From Harmonia axyridis (lineage: Eukaryota; Arthropoda; Insecta; Coleoptera; Coccinellidae), in the NCBI RefSeq assembly GCF_914767665.1, contig NC_059504.1:42253720-42317719 (forward strand): a DNA stretch of 64,000 nucleotides, written 5' to 3'. The notes under the pieces are model-generated. The model had not been told where the DNA came from. It saw only the letters and a list, made by a program, of their open reading frames with translations, and searched no databases. How positions within the stretch are numbered: the first letter of the stretch is position 1; every line of letters begins with the position of its first letter. Positions 1 to 11,644 of the stretch are shown here, piece after piece. Position numbers and translations under genes: made by a program.

Positions 1-260
1 AGGCCACAATGCTCTGTGAGGAATCCAGTGAGGAGGTGTAGCATATTCTTCTTAAGATCCAGATATTTCTTGGATCTCGCAGTGTCAAAGTTTCTGAGAA
101 ACTTTCTGAAATGAACCAAACCAGGAAAATTCCGCCTTAGTGTTTCTCTTTCGGTTTTTTCCTTCTCCTGAAACTCTTCCCTGTAGGTACATTTGCCTAC
201 ACCACATAAAGGTTTCGGACCGATGAAAGGAGTTTGTGCTCCTTTTCTGGAAAGTGTGTT
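1..260 (-). mobile_element. Non-LTR retrotransposon 3' coding tail (RNase-H-type family), fragment
   Basis: The reverse strand matches the plus-strand copy at 57050-57300 over its whole length, including the stretch encoding the start of LTGHCCLMKHL, which is typical of the region after the RNase H domain in insect non-LTR pol proteins. The window edge cuts it, so the zinc-binding-like cysteines lie outside. The frame is not continuous and the copy looks dead. A second inverted copy lies at 58285-58480. Confidence 0.6.
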
Positions 261-436
261 ATACTATTCATTCCCTCTGATCCCTGATTGGCAGACCCAG
301 ACTAAAAAGACCTTGTTATTCTTGCCTATTTTATTGAATTTTCTTCGGCACTCCAATACCATCTTAAAATCGATGATATGTGAGCTCAATGTTCGACTGC
401 AAGAAAAGAATTATCGACTTTGTAACAAGATCGAAG

Positions 437-1432
437 GAATAATGTATTAGGTATAAATTCACTCAAAAATCTTATAAAGCTCTTTATTAAATTAATATAA
501 AAATAATAAAAAAAATAACATAAAAGTGGTTAAAAGGGTGCCTCATACTTTGGCTTCACTGGTGTTCACTAAAACTAAAGACAGAACTAACAAACTGAAC
601 AGGAATAACATAGTTTATAAAATTGATTGTGGAGTTTGTGAGGGGTCGGGCAGACTGGAGAAACTTCAAAACTAGATTAAGAGAACACCAGAGAGATTGC
701 CAGTATTTGAAGCCTTCGACTGGTCTGTCTACTCACACAGTTGAGACAGGTCACCGCATGAATTTTGAGTACGCTACGATATTAAGCACGGCAGATAAGT
801 TTAAAAGCTTTTTTATTGAGTCTTCGGAGATTAAATATTTAAATACTTCGTTGAATCTAGTCACAGAGTCAGAAGGTGTTAGCGCCATCTATTGTAATGT
901 GGTTGACCTAATAATGCATAAAAATAATTAAATAAGATAAAAAGGAAGTCATACATATTAAAAATAAAATGAAGATAGTTTTAGTATAACTTACCGCAAT
1001 AGTATAGCTAACACAACGCTGTTGTGGTCGCCTGAAGTTTAAGTAGTTTCAATTTGTTGTCGGTTTCCATAGTTTCTGAGTGTTTACGTTCTTGTTGCCA
1101 TGTGTTTTTACAGATATCTATTGTACTTTTAAGATAATTGAATTGTGGATTAAACCTATTTTTTAGATTTTGATTGTATGACCAGGAAGTTTTATTCAAA
1201 GGTGACCCTCATTGTTATGGTTCTGCCTAACTTTTCATTGTTAGGTTCAGATTAATTGTAAGTTCAGCTTTTAGTTAATTAATGAGTTTTTTGGTTTTTA
1301 TAGCCTTTCGTAATGTAAAAAATTGTTTCCAGTGTCCTGAATGTGGCCATGTTAATGACCGAAAGCTAGCCCAAATTTAATAAAGAGCTTAATAAGATCT
1401 TTGAGTGTGATTATACCTAATACATTATTCTT
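437..1432 (+). mobile_element. Penelope-like element remnant bounded by inverted repeats
   Basis: Two inverted arms enclose the segment: 437-493 and 1373-1432 match as reverse complements over roughly 55 bases, including a shared AATGTATTAGGTATAA stretch. Between them lies a GIY-YIG-type coding remnant (plus strand). Downstream, a minus-strand open frame at 1008-1199 could be an inverted 5' piece. Penelope-like elements are known for partly inverted, rearranged copies flanked by repeats, which fits. No target-site duplication was identified. No hammerhead core was found in these arms. Confidence 0.5.
545..930 (+). pseudogene. Penelope-like GIY-YIG endonuclease domain, frameshifted
   Basis: The frame before 645 reads NNIVYKIDCGVCEG and the frame from 623 reads KTRLREHQRDC, then STGLSTHTVETGH and ends in TESEGVSAIYCN. 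These are hallmarks of the C-terminal GIY-YIG nuclease of Penelope-like retroelements (family knowledge). The segment that should hold the GIY-YIG tyrosines is missing where the two frames meet near 650, so a small deletion plus frameshift has removed the catalytic start. The domain stops soon after the ESEG block, as usual for the family. The reverse transcriptase part is absent. Function is lost; the identification is good. Confidence 0.75.
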
Positions 1433-1479
1433 TGAGCTTCGATTGCAGTTCGACTATCAGAATGTAACGCTATATCACA

Positions 1480-2880
1480 TTTCTGATAGTTTCTTACTAA
1501 GTTAATTCCTACACATCTTTCAATTGCAAGTATCTCTACCTGAAAGACAATAAGATAGCTATCTAAGATAGCGGTCTAACGATATTGAGCATTTGGTGCC
1601 AGTCCCGAATACTCCAGCGCCAGTCCCGGCAGTCCTCGTCGGGGTTTTGAAACCATCTGTGTACCATTTAATGGTATTCTTTTTGAGAACAGGGAATGTG
1701 AAAATATATGGAAGTATATCCTACAAATTTCTTTTTTTTTATAATAACACCCTTTATTTGCAAAATACACCTACCATTCACAGTATTCTTTCGATACATC
1801 AGTTTGTTAAAATTAATACATAGTGATTTTTTAAATTTACTCGAATGTTACTCCGCTGAAATTCCTAATGATCAACCCAAAACCACAGATTACCGGATGC
1901 CCTTACGGTGATTGAAATTCCGCACTTCTGGCATAACTGCTCGACGTCAATTTGTCACGAAATCCACGTAAATCTCATGTGTGAGATAGACCCATTCGGG
2001 AGAAATATCTCTCTGGCCCAACATCACGTTCCCCACGATGCGAAAAAGTCTTGAGGAGGTCTCATTTGAATTCTTCGCGCGCGAACCCGAAACTTGAGGG
2101 GAGAGACCGAGGCAAAAACTGGGGAATGGTCCATTTGTGAAGTTGACCTGACCCTGCTTAACCAGCGCACGCCACAATAAAATATCGTCGGTTCACATAA
2201 AAATATTTCTATACGTTTCTGGTATGTCTTTCCATAAATTGCAGAGATGAAAGGGCTGAATTCGTAAAGGAGGAGCCAGACCTGCTCGTAATATTTCTTA
2301 TGGTCGGAGGCTACTGTAGGTTTGATCGTAAGGTGCTTGGGATTTCGTTTCAAACTTTCTACTATTCATAACAGTATTTTTATAATACGTTGATATGTCG
2401 AAAAATGAAAAATATATTATTAGTAATTTAAGTTTGAAGTTAGAGCTTGAGGTTATAATTCAACAAGAATTTGGACTTGTTTCGAATTTTAGTTTCGTAC
2501 TTTCGTCAAAAGTCTTGTCCCCAATCAACTCTCAACTTTTTGGATGTAACTTTACAATTTTTTGTGTGTAGAATCTTCACTATCTTATCAATAAAATGAA
2601 AACAATAAACCAGCAGAAAATGTTTCTTGTTCTGGAGGCTACAGGTGTATTTGCAGTTAATCTGTTTTAAGCGAATAACGAGAGTTGTAATATTGAGAAT
2701 ATTATTATTATTATTACATATAAATGAAGGCTGAGAACTAAGTCCTATGTAAGCCTAAAAACTAAAGAAATCAATAAGCTGACTGAATGCAATATTTCCT
2801 GGAAAATGCTGCGACATCCAATTCCTTAATTTGACCGGGTCAAAGTAGTAGCCCTATAATTTTAGGCCAGAATTAGAAGA
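1480..2880. other. Stretch without an assigned gene
   Basis: Mostly AT-rich. A GC-richer block at about 1900-2180 has overlapping minus-strand open frames (76 and 109 residues) with no motif I recognise. A short (att)n run sits at 2700-2716. No splice-bounded or transposon-bounded unit could be supported. Confidence 0.3.
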
Positions 2881-3210
2881 TATTAATGACGCCGGTGTTT
2901 ATTTTCGAAGACGGCACTACGTGCCACACAAGCATTGAAACAATCTCAACTTGGCGAAAAAGGTGTTATTTCCCGAAGAGGTGGTCAATATTGGCCACCG
3001 AGTTTTTTTGATTTGACTCCTTTAGACTTTTTTCGTTGGAGCCACGTGGAAGATAAGGCCTAAGATAATGCTCCACAATCGATTCAAGACTTAAAGATGG
3101 AATTCGTGAACATACAGGACATACAGCCGCAAATGTGCGAATATGGATTTGGTGCTGCAATCGTAGCCATGATGCCCATTTGGGTGATATCATTTCCCAT
3201 CGCTAATTTC
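2880..3210 (+). pseudogene. DD41D (rosa-like) Tc1/mariner transposase, C-terminal fragment
   Basis: Conceptual translation gives EDGTTCHTSIETI, then WPPSFFDLTPLDFFRW, then a relic of the conserved ending (HDAHLGDIIFP, compare SRGGHMPEIIF in the copy at 12.5 kb). These match the second and third catalytic aspartate blocks and the terminus of the better copies at 12.5 and 19.7 kb. A stop follows WSHVEDKA near 3061 and frame changes follow. No terminal inverted repeat was found, so the ends are only approximate. It is a diverged relic, older than the other copies. Confidence 0.6.
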
Positions 3211-4620
3211 GAACCTTCCTCCTCACAACAAAACAAACATGATAGATTTTTTTCGAATATACCAATACTCGTTTTTGAGTATCAATATTAAACATCTCAT
3301 TGGAAAACTCTTCATTCACTGAAATGAAAGCAAATTTTTTCTGATTTGTTCATCTGAATTGAATTAAATGCCATTATGTATATTGTATATTGTTGTTACT
3401 CTTCTTTGCAATAGGGTGCTTAGGTTCGAAATATACAATTTCAGTTTTTGCCTCCGGGCAGATTAAGTATATTTTTAAATATAATATAATAGGTGTGCAG
3501 ACCAATTAGCAGATAAAAGGTAGGTAGTAAAACAAATGAGAAAGAATAACACTGGTTGCCCAGCATTTACCTTATTAATTAATTCAAAATGAATTTCCCT
3601 AATTTTCTGGCAAATCTGCGATACCTTGTAGAACAATATCAAGCGGAAATATTTCAATTTCACACAGATTCTACGATTATTAGTGTTTTGAAAAATACCA
3701 GTGCCCCAGGTATTGATAATATATAATAAATAAATTCCTACGTAATAGCGTGGAAATCTTCTGTTTTATAATGGTTATGTTGATGGCATTTTGCCGATAC
3801 ATTAACCAGATAGATAATTAATATCGTACGATATTACACACTTGGAAATTGTACTTCTTTTTCTTTCGCGACCCGCTCGGGAAGGTACTTTTCCCAGAAT
3901 TGAAAAATTGTCTGATAAGCCGTGAAATTAATTTCATATATTAACACAGACGTGAAAACTATTATTTACAAAATCAATTAAATCTCTGAACTAATAAGTT
4001 GAACTCTCATTGATACTCATTCGTATAATTAACATCAACATTATTATGCTCTGATTACCATCCGATACAGTGAATACCAATCTGTCTCTGTTGTGTTTAG
4101 CTTGACGATTTTGCTTACAGTTCAGCTGAATAGAAAACAGTCCTCCCAGAGATCAAACTGTTTGTCGTGTCGAACCGAAATGGAACCAATTCCTATTATA
4201 ATACTCGAAAATTCAAATCGGCTCGAATCGAATTAACTGAGCAAGCCTTAATGAAGCTCTTGGATTGAATATTGAATTTGCTGTTTATATTCCACAACAG
4301 TCCCCTCTCTTTCCGTACCACCCCGTTATAATTACATTTAGAAGCCTTCAGCAATTTTGGGTAAATGGCCCAATGCTAAATATATGATTCTCCATTTATG
4401 AACGAGGCGATTTAATGGTCTGTACACAAGAGAAATTAGGTACATGAATTTTCGTTATTTATCAACGCGAAACTTCCATCATAAATTCTGAAGTAATTGA
4501 TTGCAGGTAAATTGGGGAGAGATTCTTGGAATTAATCTTCTCGAATACCTCAGAGCTTCTACAATTAAACCTTCACACTTTTGGATGAAGTGCTTAATTT
4601 TATAACTAAATATATTTTTC
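3210..4620. other. Stretch without an assigned gene
   Basis: AT-rich sequence with no long open frame, no repeat shared with the rest of the window that I could see, and no transposon end. Possibly intronic or intergenic single-copy DNA. Confidence 0.3.
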
Positions 4621-4622
4621 TA

Positions 4623-5122
4623 CATTCATGCAAAAAGCAAAACTTTATTGAACTATATTTAGTGGAAAAAGAAGTTCTTTATTGCACTAGTGCAATAAAG
4701 TTTTTATTGCACTCATCTGTCATTCTACTTCAACGTGCTGATGGAAATCGTCGACAGTAGCGGAGGGTTAAGTAGAGGGATCACATGCAAACAAACTCAG
4801 TGTTGCAAAACAAATATTTCAGCCAGAAGGAAATAACGATTTACAGTTACCAAGTACTAGTACGTTTACAGCAGTAACAAATCAAGAAGTGGATTTAAAA
4901 AGTACTTCACTACGAAATATTCATATTGAAAATTGCACCCATTGTTCATTCACTTTCAACATTGAGGGTAAAAATAAAGTTTGAGTTAAATTGTTCATAA
5001 CGTATTAGTTCCTGTTTCAATGCAAATCGATATTAATAATAAAGTATTCAAGTTGCGCTTTTCATTTCCCTACACCTAGTGCCGCACCTCAATAAATCAT
5101 TTTTTGCTTTTTGCATGAACGT
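4623..5122 (+). mobile_element. Short TIR-bounded element of unknown family with an internal open frame
   Basis: The ends are inverted: TTCATGCAAAAAGCAAAA at the left and its near complement before 5122. Inside, an open frame of about 60 codons (about 4795-4985) contains LRNIHIENCTHCSFTFNI and ends at a TGA; no start codon is evident, so it could be the last part of a longer protein. A 24-base palindrome centred near 4689 and several TTGCAC/GTGCAA motifs surround it, some beyond the proposed right end. I do not recognise the protein. The boundaries and the link between open frame and repeats are inference. Confidence 0.3.
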
Positions 5123-5784
5123 CAAAAAATGTTGTATGCAACTCGTGCAAAAATTGTTTATTGCACTCGACGTGTTGTCCAACTCGGCCTAACGGCCTCG
5201 TCGCATAATTTCAAGTCAAGTGCAATAAACATTCACTTTTTGCACTTGTTGCATAAATAACTATTTTTTGAGATAGAGCATTACAAAAAATTATTAACTC
5301 AAACAATAAAGGATGTGTATAGTCCGTTCAGGAATTATTGTCATCCAGGATGTCTGTGGAAAATCGAAATTAAGTTGGTAATGGCTTGTTCTGTAATATT
5401 TTGATTTGCACAATTCGGGTTGGTATTGGAAATGTCATTGTATTAATAATTGCATTCAATTCAGTTTGTTTGTGTTATTTGTTTTGATCCAAGAAATGGT
5501 GAAACTTGATTGTATCAATTTTGAATACCCATCGATTAGTTAATTTGGGTATTTCTCCCAGTGCTGTTAAAAGAGTTTCAGAGAAAATAGAAGAAGGCAA
5601 GTCATTACATCCTGAATTATTAGTGGAACAAAAACCGAGCAATATGATTTCACCTTAAAAAAATATCATTGAATGAATTTTATTGTTGATCAAATCAAAA
5701 GCAACGAATATATTATTCTGGGTAGCATTTGGACTAACCAAAAAGCACCTGGTGATCATAAGGATTATTATAAAATCATGGGGA

Positions 5785-6171
5785 TATCTCGGCCATGCTT
5801 CCACGTCCACGACAAAACCAAATATTCACGGTTCCAAGGTCATGATCAGTATTTGGTGTATTATGAGTAGTTAAAACCGACTGAAACAATCACAGGTGAT
5901 CGTAATCGAATGCAATCAATGCGTTTGGGCCGAGCATTAAAAGACAAATGGCCGCAATACGCCGCTAAAAAATAAAAAAAGCAGTAAGATTTGGATCGAT
6001 TCGTGGATCTCTTCAAAAGATTCACCAGTATTTTCAACGCGGGATTCATACGCGGCCCGAAAGATGGAAGAAAGTAGTGCAATACTTTGAATCATAAATT
6101 TATAACCAGTTTTTTACAATGAAGCCTCGAATTTCGGAAAAAAACGGCGGAAGCAAAGTTGTACGCCTACG
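5785..6171 (+). pseudogene. Mariner (DD34D, cecropia-like) 3' fragment, copy 1
   Basis: Reads GHASTSTTKPNIHGSKVM, then after a frameshift LKPTETITGDR and LKDKWPQYA, matching the middle of cecropia-type mariner transposases. An internal deletion then removes the second catalytic aspartate block (HDNARPH) and joins to a degenerate C-terminus. The 3' terminal repeat is intact: it ends GTTGTACGCCTACG at 6171, followed by TA. No 5' terminal repeat is visible. Copies at 25.6 and 39.2 kb share the 3' end. Non-functional. Confidence 0.75.
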
Positions 6172-6490
6172 TATTTTGGAACCAGAAAGGATTAATCGAC
6201 AATGGCAAGTTTCTGTTCCAGTACGTTATTTTCAAAAATATTCTTGTCAATTATCCCAAATTCTTTGTGTTCGTATGGTTATTTATTCAAAGTTATTAAC
6301 TTCAAGGACCACACTTATGATCCAAGACCAATTTATCTTTTGAAAAACGACATTGAAGTATTTATTTGTGAGATATCAACACATTTTGATGATTTGGAGT
6401 GATCATATTCGCTATAGCCATTAAAGTCATGAAGAACTTTCGAAAGATTTGGTTCTTATTCAATCATTATTATAATTATTGATGTAATGT

Positions 6491-6734
6491 TCCACATGAT
6501 TTTTTGAAGTTGAATCAGTCAAAAATCTTCAAAAGGAATAATCTTTTGGAAAAATGCTTCGGATAAAAGGTTTATAGTTTTGAGAGGTGAGTCCACTTAT
6601 TCCAGAACCTCTTCCATTTAATTACCCCTTGCAGGGTACTTTTCAAAACCATTCACATTTTTGTCGAAACATTTTTCCGTAAGATGTTTCCTTTTCGATA
6701 TTTTGGACTGATTCAACTTGAAAAAATCACCCGG
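6491..6734. repeat. Foldback (inverted-repeat) element
   Basis: Left arm 6491-6590 and right arm 6640-6734 are imperfect reverse complements over about 95 bases; both contain the TGAATCAGTC and GATTTTTT blocks in opposite orientation. The right end reads CACCCG followed by TA, as for TA-targeting DNA transposons. There is no coding capacity. It could form a long hairpin when transcribed. Confidence 0.55.
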
Positions 6735-7640
6735 TATATTTCAAGACAAAATTAACAATATCGTGTACACGACATCTTCGACTCCATTCCAATGAATATT
6801 TCACGTTAAAAACGAAATTAAGGAAAAAAACTAAAATGCTTCACTCCTTTTTTGCATATCATATTCCAGTGTTCAGTTCAAAATTCCCTTCTCCAGATAT
6901 AATAAACAGTTGCTCCGTCCCATTTCCTCTGATAGAAATATGAATTTTTCTCCTCGGGAAATTTGTTTTTGGAGGAGTTTCGAGTCGGAGAAAACAATAT
7001 TTGCATAAAGTATGTCAACGGGAAAATAACTGAGATGAAACTCATTTCGAATTGATTCAGACCTTGTTCGGGAGGAATGAAAAATCCGTTTGCTCAGGAG
7101 CCAATTCCGTTCAACTTCTGGACTTGATGTCTGGCAAAAGAAGGAGAGCAAGCAGTGTGACATCTCTTTAGTTGAACAGAATACGAAAGGCAAATATACT
7201 TATTCACGAGAGTTGGAAATGTCAAGGTGTATTTGCGAAAATGTTCTTCAGGGTTCAAATAGTTATTTAATCGTGGTCTTATGTTCAATCCACTGATGGA
7301 ACTTTATTTCATATGGAACTGACAAACTTGATATTCCTCAATTTCCGATAAAGCAAATATCTTTTTTCAAATGATCACCTCAAATTTATCACTCTGCAGA
7401 ATGGGGCGATTTTTCGATTTTTCACCAAAAGTTCCTAGCGTTCCTTTATTCATGTGTCACTTGTGCCACTTCCGAAAATTCCGAAAAAAAAAGCCCGAGT
7501 TAGCTCAAATTATCATCATTATTCCTCTCTTCTGCCCTTTTGGCAAAAAATTGAGACAGTCGATTATTACAAGCCTCCATTGAAGAGAATTTTTCACCAG
7601 CAAAATTGTTCGCCATGGAAAAGAACACTTGGTGCCAGGT
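6735..7640. other. Stretch without an assigned gene
   Basis: Only short overlapping open frames on both strands with no recognisable motif. The block 6890-7290 is open in several frames at once, which argues against coding. Confidence 0.3.
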
Positions 7641-8050
7641 ACGGACTATGAGGTGGGTGCATAAGAACCTCCTAAGCAAGCTCCCGATGCTTCTGGCGAG
7701 TCACTATCGATGTGTGGCCTGATGGAATATAATTCCCCTCCTAATGGCTAAAGCTGGGCGCTTCTGGGTGATTGCTTCCTTCAGACGGTCCAATTGTTGA
7801 CAGTACAGTTCTGAGTTCACAGTTGTGCCGTAGGAGAGCAGCTTATAATAGGTAATTCCCTGCCAAACCCATTAAACACACAGCGAAATCTTCCTGGCCG
7901 TCAATACAAGCTTGGCCGCGTTTCCACCACGATCGTTTTCGCTTGACATAGTCGTAAATGATCCACTTTTCATCACGAGTCACCAACCGCTTCAAGAATG
8001 CTCTTCGCAAATGAAAATTCGGATTTTTTGCGTTCACCTCTGTGATACCC
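7640..8050 (-). pseudogene. Mariner (Mos1/irritans-like) transposase fragment, distal half
   Basis: The minus strand reads FLKRLVTRDEKWIIYDYVKRKRSW, then GLAGNYLLQAALL, then CELRTVLSTIG, matching the first catalytic aspartate block (GDEKW, here RDEKW) and following region of mariner transposases. A later short stretch resembles EVLMHPP. The segment with HQDNARPH has been deleted and frames shift repeatedly. Its N-terminal half lies at 9616-9795, on the other side of an inserted 1.55-kb element. Confidence 0.7.
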
Positions 8051-8058
8051 ATACATAC

Positions 8059-9607
8059 TGTTATGGAATGGTATTATCAACTTATAAAATCAATGAGAAT
8101 ACATTACCAGACTCTATCTTTCGGAAACTACAGCAAATTCATCAAATAGATAATAAATTTTAACTTGATATGATCCAATAATTTTAAAGAAAAGTAGAGT
8201 AACTTTATTCATTTATTCCATTCATTTGCACATTATAAAAGTAGCATAAATCCGATATTTCTCAAGTACTATATCAATATTCATTCAAAACATCTCAGGA
8301 TCTGAAACAAAATGAAAATATTAATAAAATTCAAGTTCAATTTGATAAAATCAACAAAAGATATTCAACTCAAGTATCAGGAACCATTTATATATCATGT
8401 AAATAATGTTAAAAGAGTCAAAAGACTGAATATTCAATTTTCATTCAAAATGATAAAAAATAATCATTTATTTTATATTTCTTATGTTAATTTTCATGAA
8501 ATAGCTTGTGATCTAGTGAATTACATGTAGATTCAATCTCAAAAATGTAATATTAGCTGAAATTCCTAATAAAATTGTAAAAAATGGATAGGGATAGGAT
8601 ATCGAATGATAAATCAGGGATTCCAAAGTAATTAATGTCTCAAACATACAAAAATGTATATATTTCATTAGATTATAGTATAATTTAAAAATATGTAGTA
8701 GATTTTAGGAGTTATAGATAGAAATCTTTGAATATTAGGTCAAAGGAAGTGAATATTAGAAAAATTTCAAAATTGTATATAGAATATTTGAAAATTTTGT
8801 AACTTCGAATCGACCGAATGCAACATATGTGGTACCAAAAGATGGGGAATTAAATGAAGAAATTAACTAGATCAAGATTGAAGAAGGAAAACTTACCTCA
8901 AAAGAGAAAATTGCGAAAGCATCATATTTGGAAAATTTTTTGACATCCAAGGCAATCTTGATTTCAAGAAAAAATTGAAAATCTATATAAAGCCCAGCCG
9001 AATGACAGCTAATCAGTCAGTAAAAAACCATTGTTGAGAGCACATCATCTGACTCAAGAAATTTACCTGAAATAATTGATAAACGAAAGAATTTATTTAC
9101 GAAAATTTGCAAGATATTAAAATTGTTAAATACGTACCTGAAAATCATTGTGAGAAGAAGTGGAAAATTATTTAATCAATTTCAAGAAGAAATTTTCCTG
9201 GATTCAAGCAAGTTGAAGCAATATCAAATGGAAAATGGATTCAAAACAATGCAACTGAATTAATACGAATTAAGGTTATAATCCATTCGAGGTTAGGAGC
9301 ATAGAAGACGATACCATACCATAACATAGAACACTGATGAGGTCGATGAAGATTTAAATACGTAAATATAAGATTAGATTAATATAAATTCAGTTATTAG
9401 ATAAGAATTTCTTTATAGTTAGTGAATTTTGAAAATATTAATTAAATTAAAAAAAAATATAATTGAATTTGAATGAACCCTCCTGAGATATATAGAGTCG
9501 GCGCAAAATCATAAAAATATAGTATCAAATTTAGTTATTGGATCGAATCAATTTAAATCAAATCAACAACAACATAATAACAGCTTGAATATATACGATC
9601 CATAACA
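8059..9607. mobile_element. 1549-bp TG...CA element (probable solo LTR) inserted in a mariner
   Basis: The element starts TGTTATGG and ends CCATAACA, and is bounded by perfect 8-base direct repeats ATACATAC (8051-8058 and 9608-9615). It has no transposase or pol frame. A promoter-like CTATATAAAG near 8983 is followed after about 30 bases by TCAGTCAGT, which resembles an insect TATA plus initiator arrangement. The TG...CA ends suggest an LTR, but LTR elements normally leave 4-6 base duplications, so a non-autonomous DNA transposon with 8-base duplications is an alternative. Confidence 0.6.
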
Positions 9608-9615
9608 ATACATAC

Positions 9616-9795
9616 CCTTATGCAAATGATTCAAAACGGTTTTTTGTGCAATCTTTAGTTCTTGGGCAATCGAAAGAGTGCATAGATGACGGTCGGATTT
9701 CCATGATTTTATCGACATTTTTGACAATGGCCTGCCAGCTCGTAGTGGATCTTTGAGATCTAAATTACCGAAACGCAATCAGCAAAACCAAAATT
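9616..9795 (-). pseudogene. Mariner (Mos1/irritans-like) N-terminal fragment
   Basis: The minus strand reads RFGNLDLKDPLRAGRP, then LSIAQELKIAQKTVLNHLHKG. This is the linker and second helix-turn-helix of mariner transposases (the family has GNFDLED...GRP and STVLNHLHKLGY). The reading runs into the inserted element at the ATACATAC target site and resumes at 8050. Upstream start and 5' terminal repeat were not found. Confidence 0.7.
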
Positions 9796-9959
9796 CCGCA
9801 TGATTGGCTGTTACAGTATCAGGATCATGAAATCTATATACATTTTTGCACTCATCGGAGAAAATCTCTGAGAATTTAGGGTATTTTCTGTTTGCTAGTG
9901 TCCATCTTTGTCGCGCGCTCAAACTAAACTGAGTCAACTAATTACAATAGGTACTTTCA

Positions 9960-11241
9960 CGAAAGTTTGTGTAGTACGAAATCTCATCTAACGCCATCTT
10001 TATATTGATATAAAATTTTGTTGTCTGCAAGAGTACAATTGGTGCATAAATAAAGGAGATACTACTGAATGCTTTAATAGTCGAGACTGTCAAACTCTGA
10101 TAACATTTCTGTCCAGTAAGATTTTACAATTCATAATGAATTGTTTAAGCCAGAACAATAATTTTACGTTTTGACTTAAATCTTGGCTTCTAAAAGATGA
10201 GATTTTTCACCGAAGAATTATGTTTAGAAATGAAGCTCATTTTCAGAGTAATAAACATAGATAGAGGGAGCATATGTCATTTTCAGTAAGCAAATTTTAT
10301 CCCCAACATACAAGTGTAACGATATTTCACTCAAGTCACTAGTTTCTACACAGAGAACTAACTTCTTATGTCCCATTATGAATCAAAATTTCATATTAGG
10401 TACCTCAAAATATATTGAAATAAAGACCTAAATATATTATAAATTCAGGAAACAAACTTTAAGCGCGACTAACGACGTGAAAAAAGCGATGACACTTGGA
10501 GAACACAAGTTGCCAAACCTTGGATTTCAGCAGGTAGACACAGCAAATAATTAATATTCTGCTTATTATAAGTTCGACAATTGAAAAAAATATAGGCTTC
10601 CAAATATTCAAATTTTCATATTCAATCGGGAATCACTCAAATAAATCTATTTCATTCAATATAATAAACATTCATAATGATATAGTGAAATAGTGGATTT
10701 GAAAATTTGTCACAATCCGACAACGTAATCTAACAATGTTGGGGACATGTAAAAATTGCGATACTTCCTCTATATGAGTTTATTACTCTCTGAGCTCATC
10801 ACTGGTGAAATGGCTTCATCAATAAGCAAAATTGCCATATATTGACCAACAATAATCACCATTACATCCATTAAAATTGACTGTTTGGTGCGGTTTGCAC
10901 GCTAGCGGCATCACCCTTATTGCTTTCGAAATGAGAAAACAGCTGTGTTTACAGGTATTGACGAAAGCTATCGGGCGATGATGACTGATTTTTTTATTTC
11001 CAAATATAAATGAGCTAAACATTTGGTTCCAACATGACTTTTGGAAGAATGAGTGAAAAATTGGACTGATCAAATGGACTATGTAATTCGTAGCCGCGGC
11101 GGACATATTATACAAAAAATCATATTGAAAAAATTGAATGTCATAAAATTATCTACCAGTTTAAAATCATAAAAAATGAATTCCAATATTTTTGCCTTGT
11201 TTCATCATTTAAAATTCTTAAGCTCTCAAAAAACACCCATA
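9960..11241 (+). mobile_element. DD41D (rosa-like) element, diverged, split by a hAT-type MITE
   Basis: Left of the MITE (before 10241) the sequence reads IFHRRIMFRNEAHF, equivalent to the first catalytic block SDEAHF. Right of it (from 10801) follow relics of NKQNCRIW, then LTVWCGLHASGI, and near the end RSRGGH (about 11090-11104). The 3' terminal repeat is recognisable at 11210-11241 (ends CTCAAAAAACACCCA) by comparison with the copy at 12-13 kb. The second and third catalytic blocks are missing. The left end is uncertain. Confidence 0.6.
10242..10792. mobile_element. hAT-type MITE, 551 bp
   Basis: Imperfect terminal inverted repeats TTCAGAGTAATAAAC (left) and the complement of CAGAGAGTAATAAAC (right) continue inward for about 60 bases. 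An 8-base duplication flanks it: AGCTCATT (10234-10241) and AGCTCATC (10793-10800). CAGRG-type ends plus 8-base duplications indicate the hAT superfamily. It has no coding capacity. A second member lies at 42563-43502. The insertion interrupts the EAHF codons of a DD41D transposase. Confidence 0.75.
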
Positions 11242-11644
11242 GTTATTCATATAAGTGGAAATAATTTGTGAATTCATCAGAGATTTTCTCACCAGGCAAC
11301 TATCAACTTGAAGGAAGTATTGCAAATGCCTCTTTTCTTTGAAAATGTAATAACAATTAAGAAATCTTTTTTTCTATTCCGATTGCTGCCTTGGACTCTG
11401 CATTTCTGCAATTAGGTAGTTGTATATATGTGTTTTTCAAGGACGCAATTGGCGCATGAGAGAATGAACGCTCAAAAACTCTTTCTTTTGGGCATACTTA
11501 TATACTTCATATTTGTGTGAACGAACCTCATTGAGCACCATTCATTTTATGTAAGGTGTGAGGCTTATTGTTATACAGAGTGCATTCGTTATCATCACTA
11601 CACTTATTTGTCACTTTCCAATAATTCTTAATGTCAATAAACTG

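Noticed and set aside
2024..2353. 109-residue minus frame in a GC-richer block
   Set aside because: It overlaps another open frame in a different phase and shows no recognisable domain.
8312..8530. 72-residue frame inside the TG...CA element
   Set aside because: Very lysine/asparagine/isoleucine-rich, as expected from AT-rich non-coding DNA.
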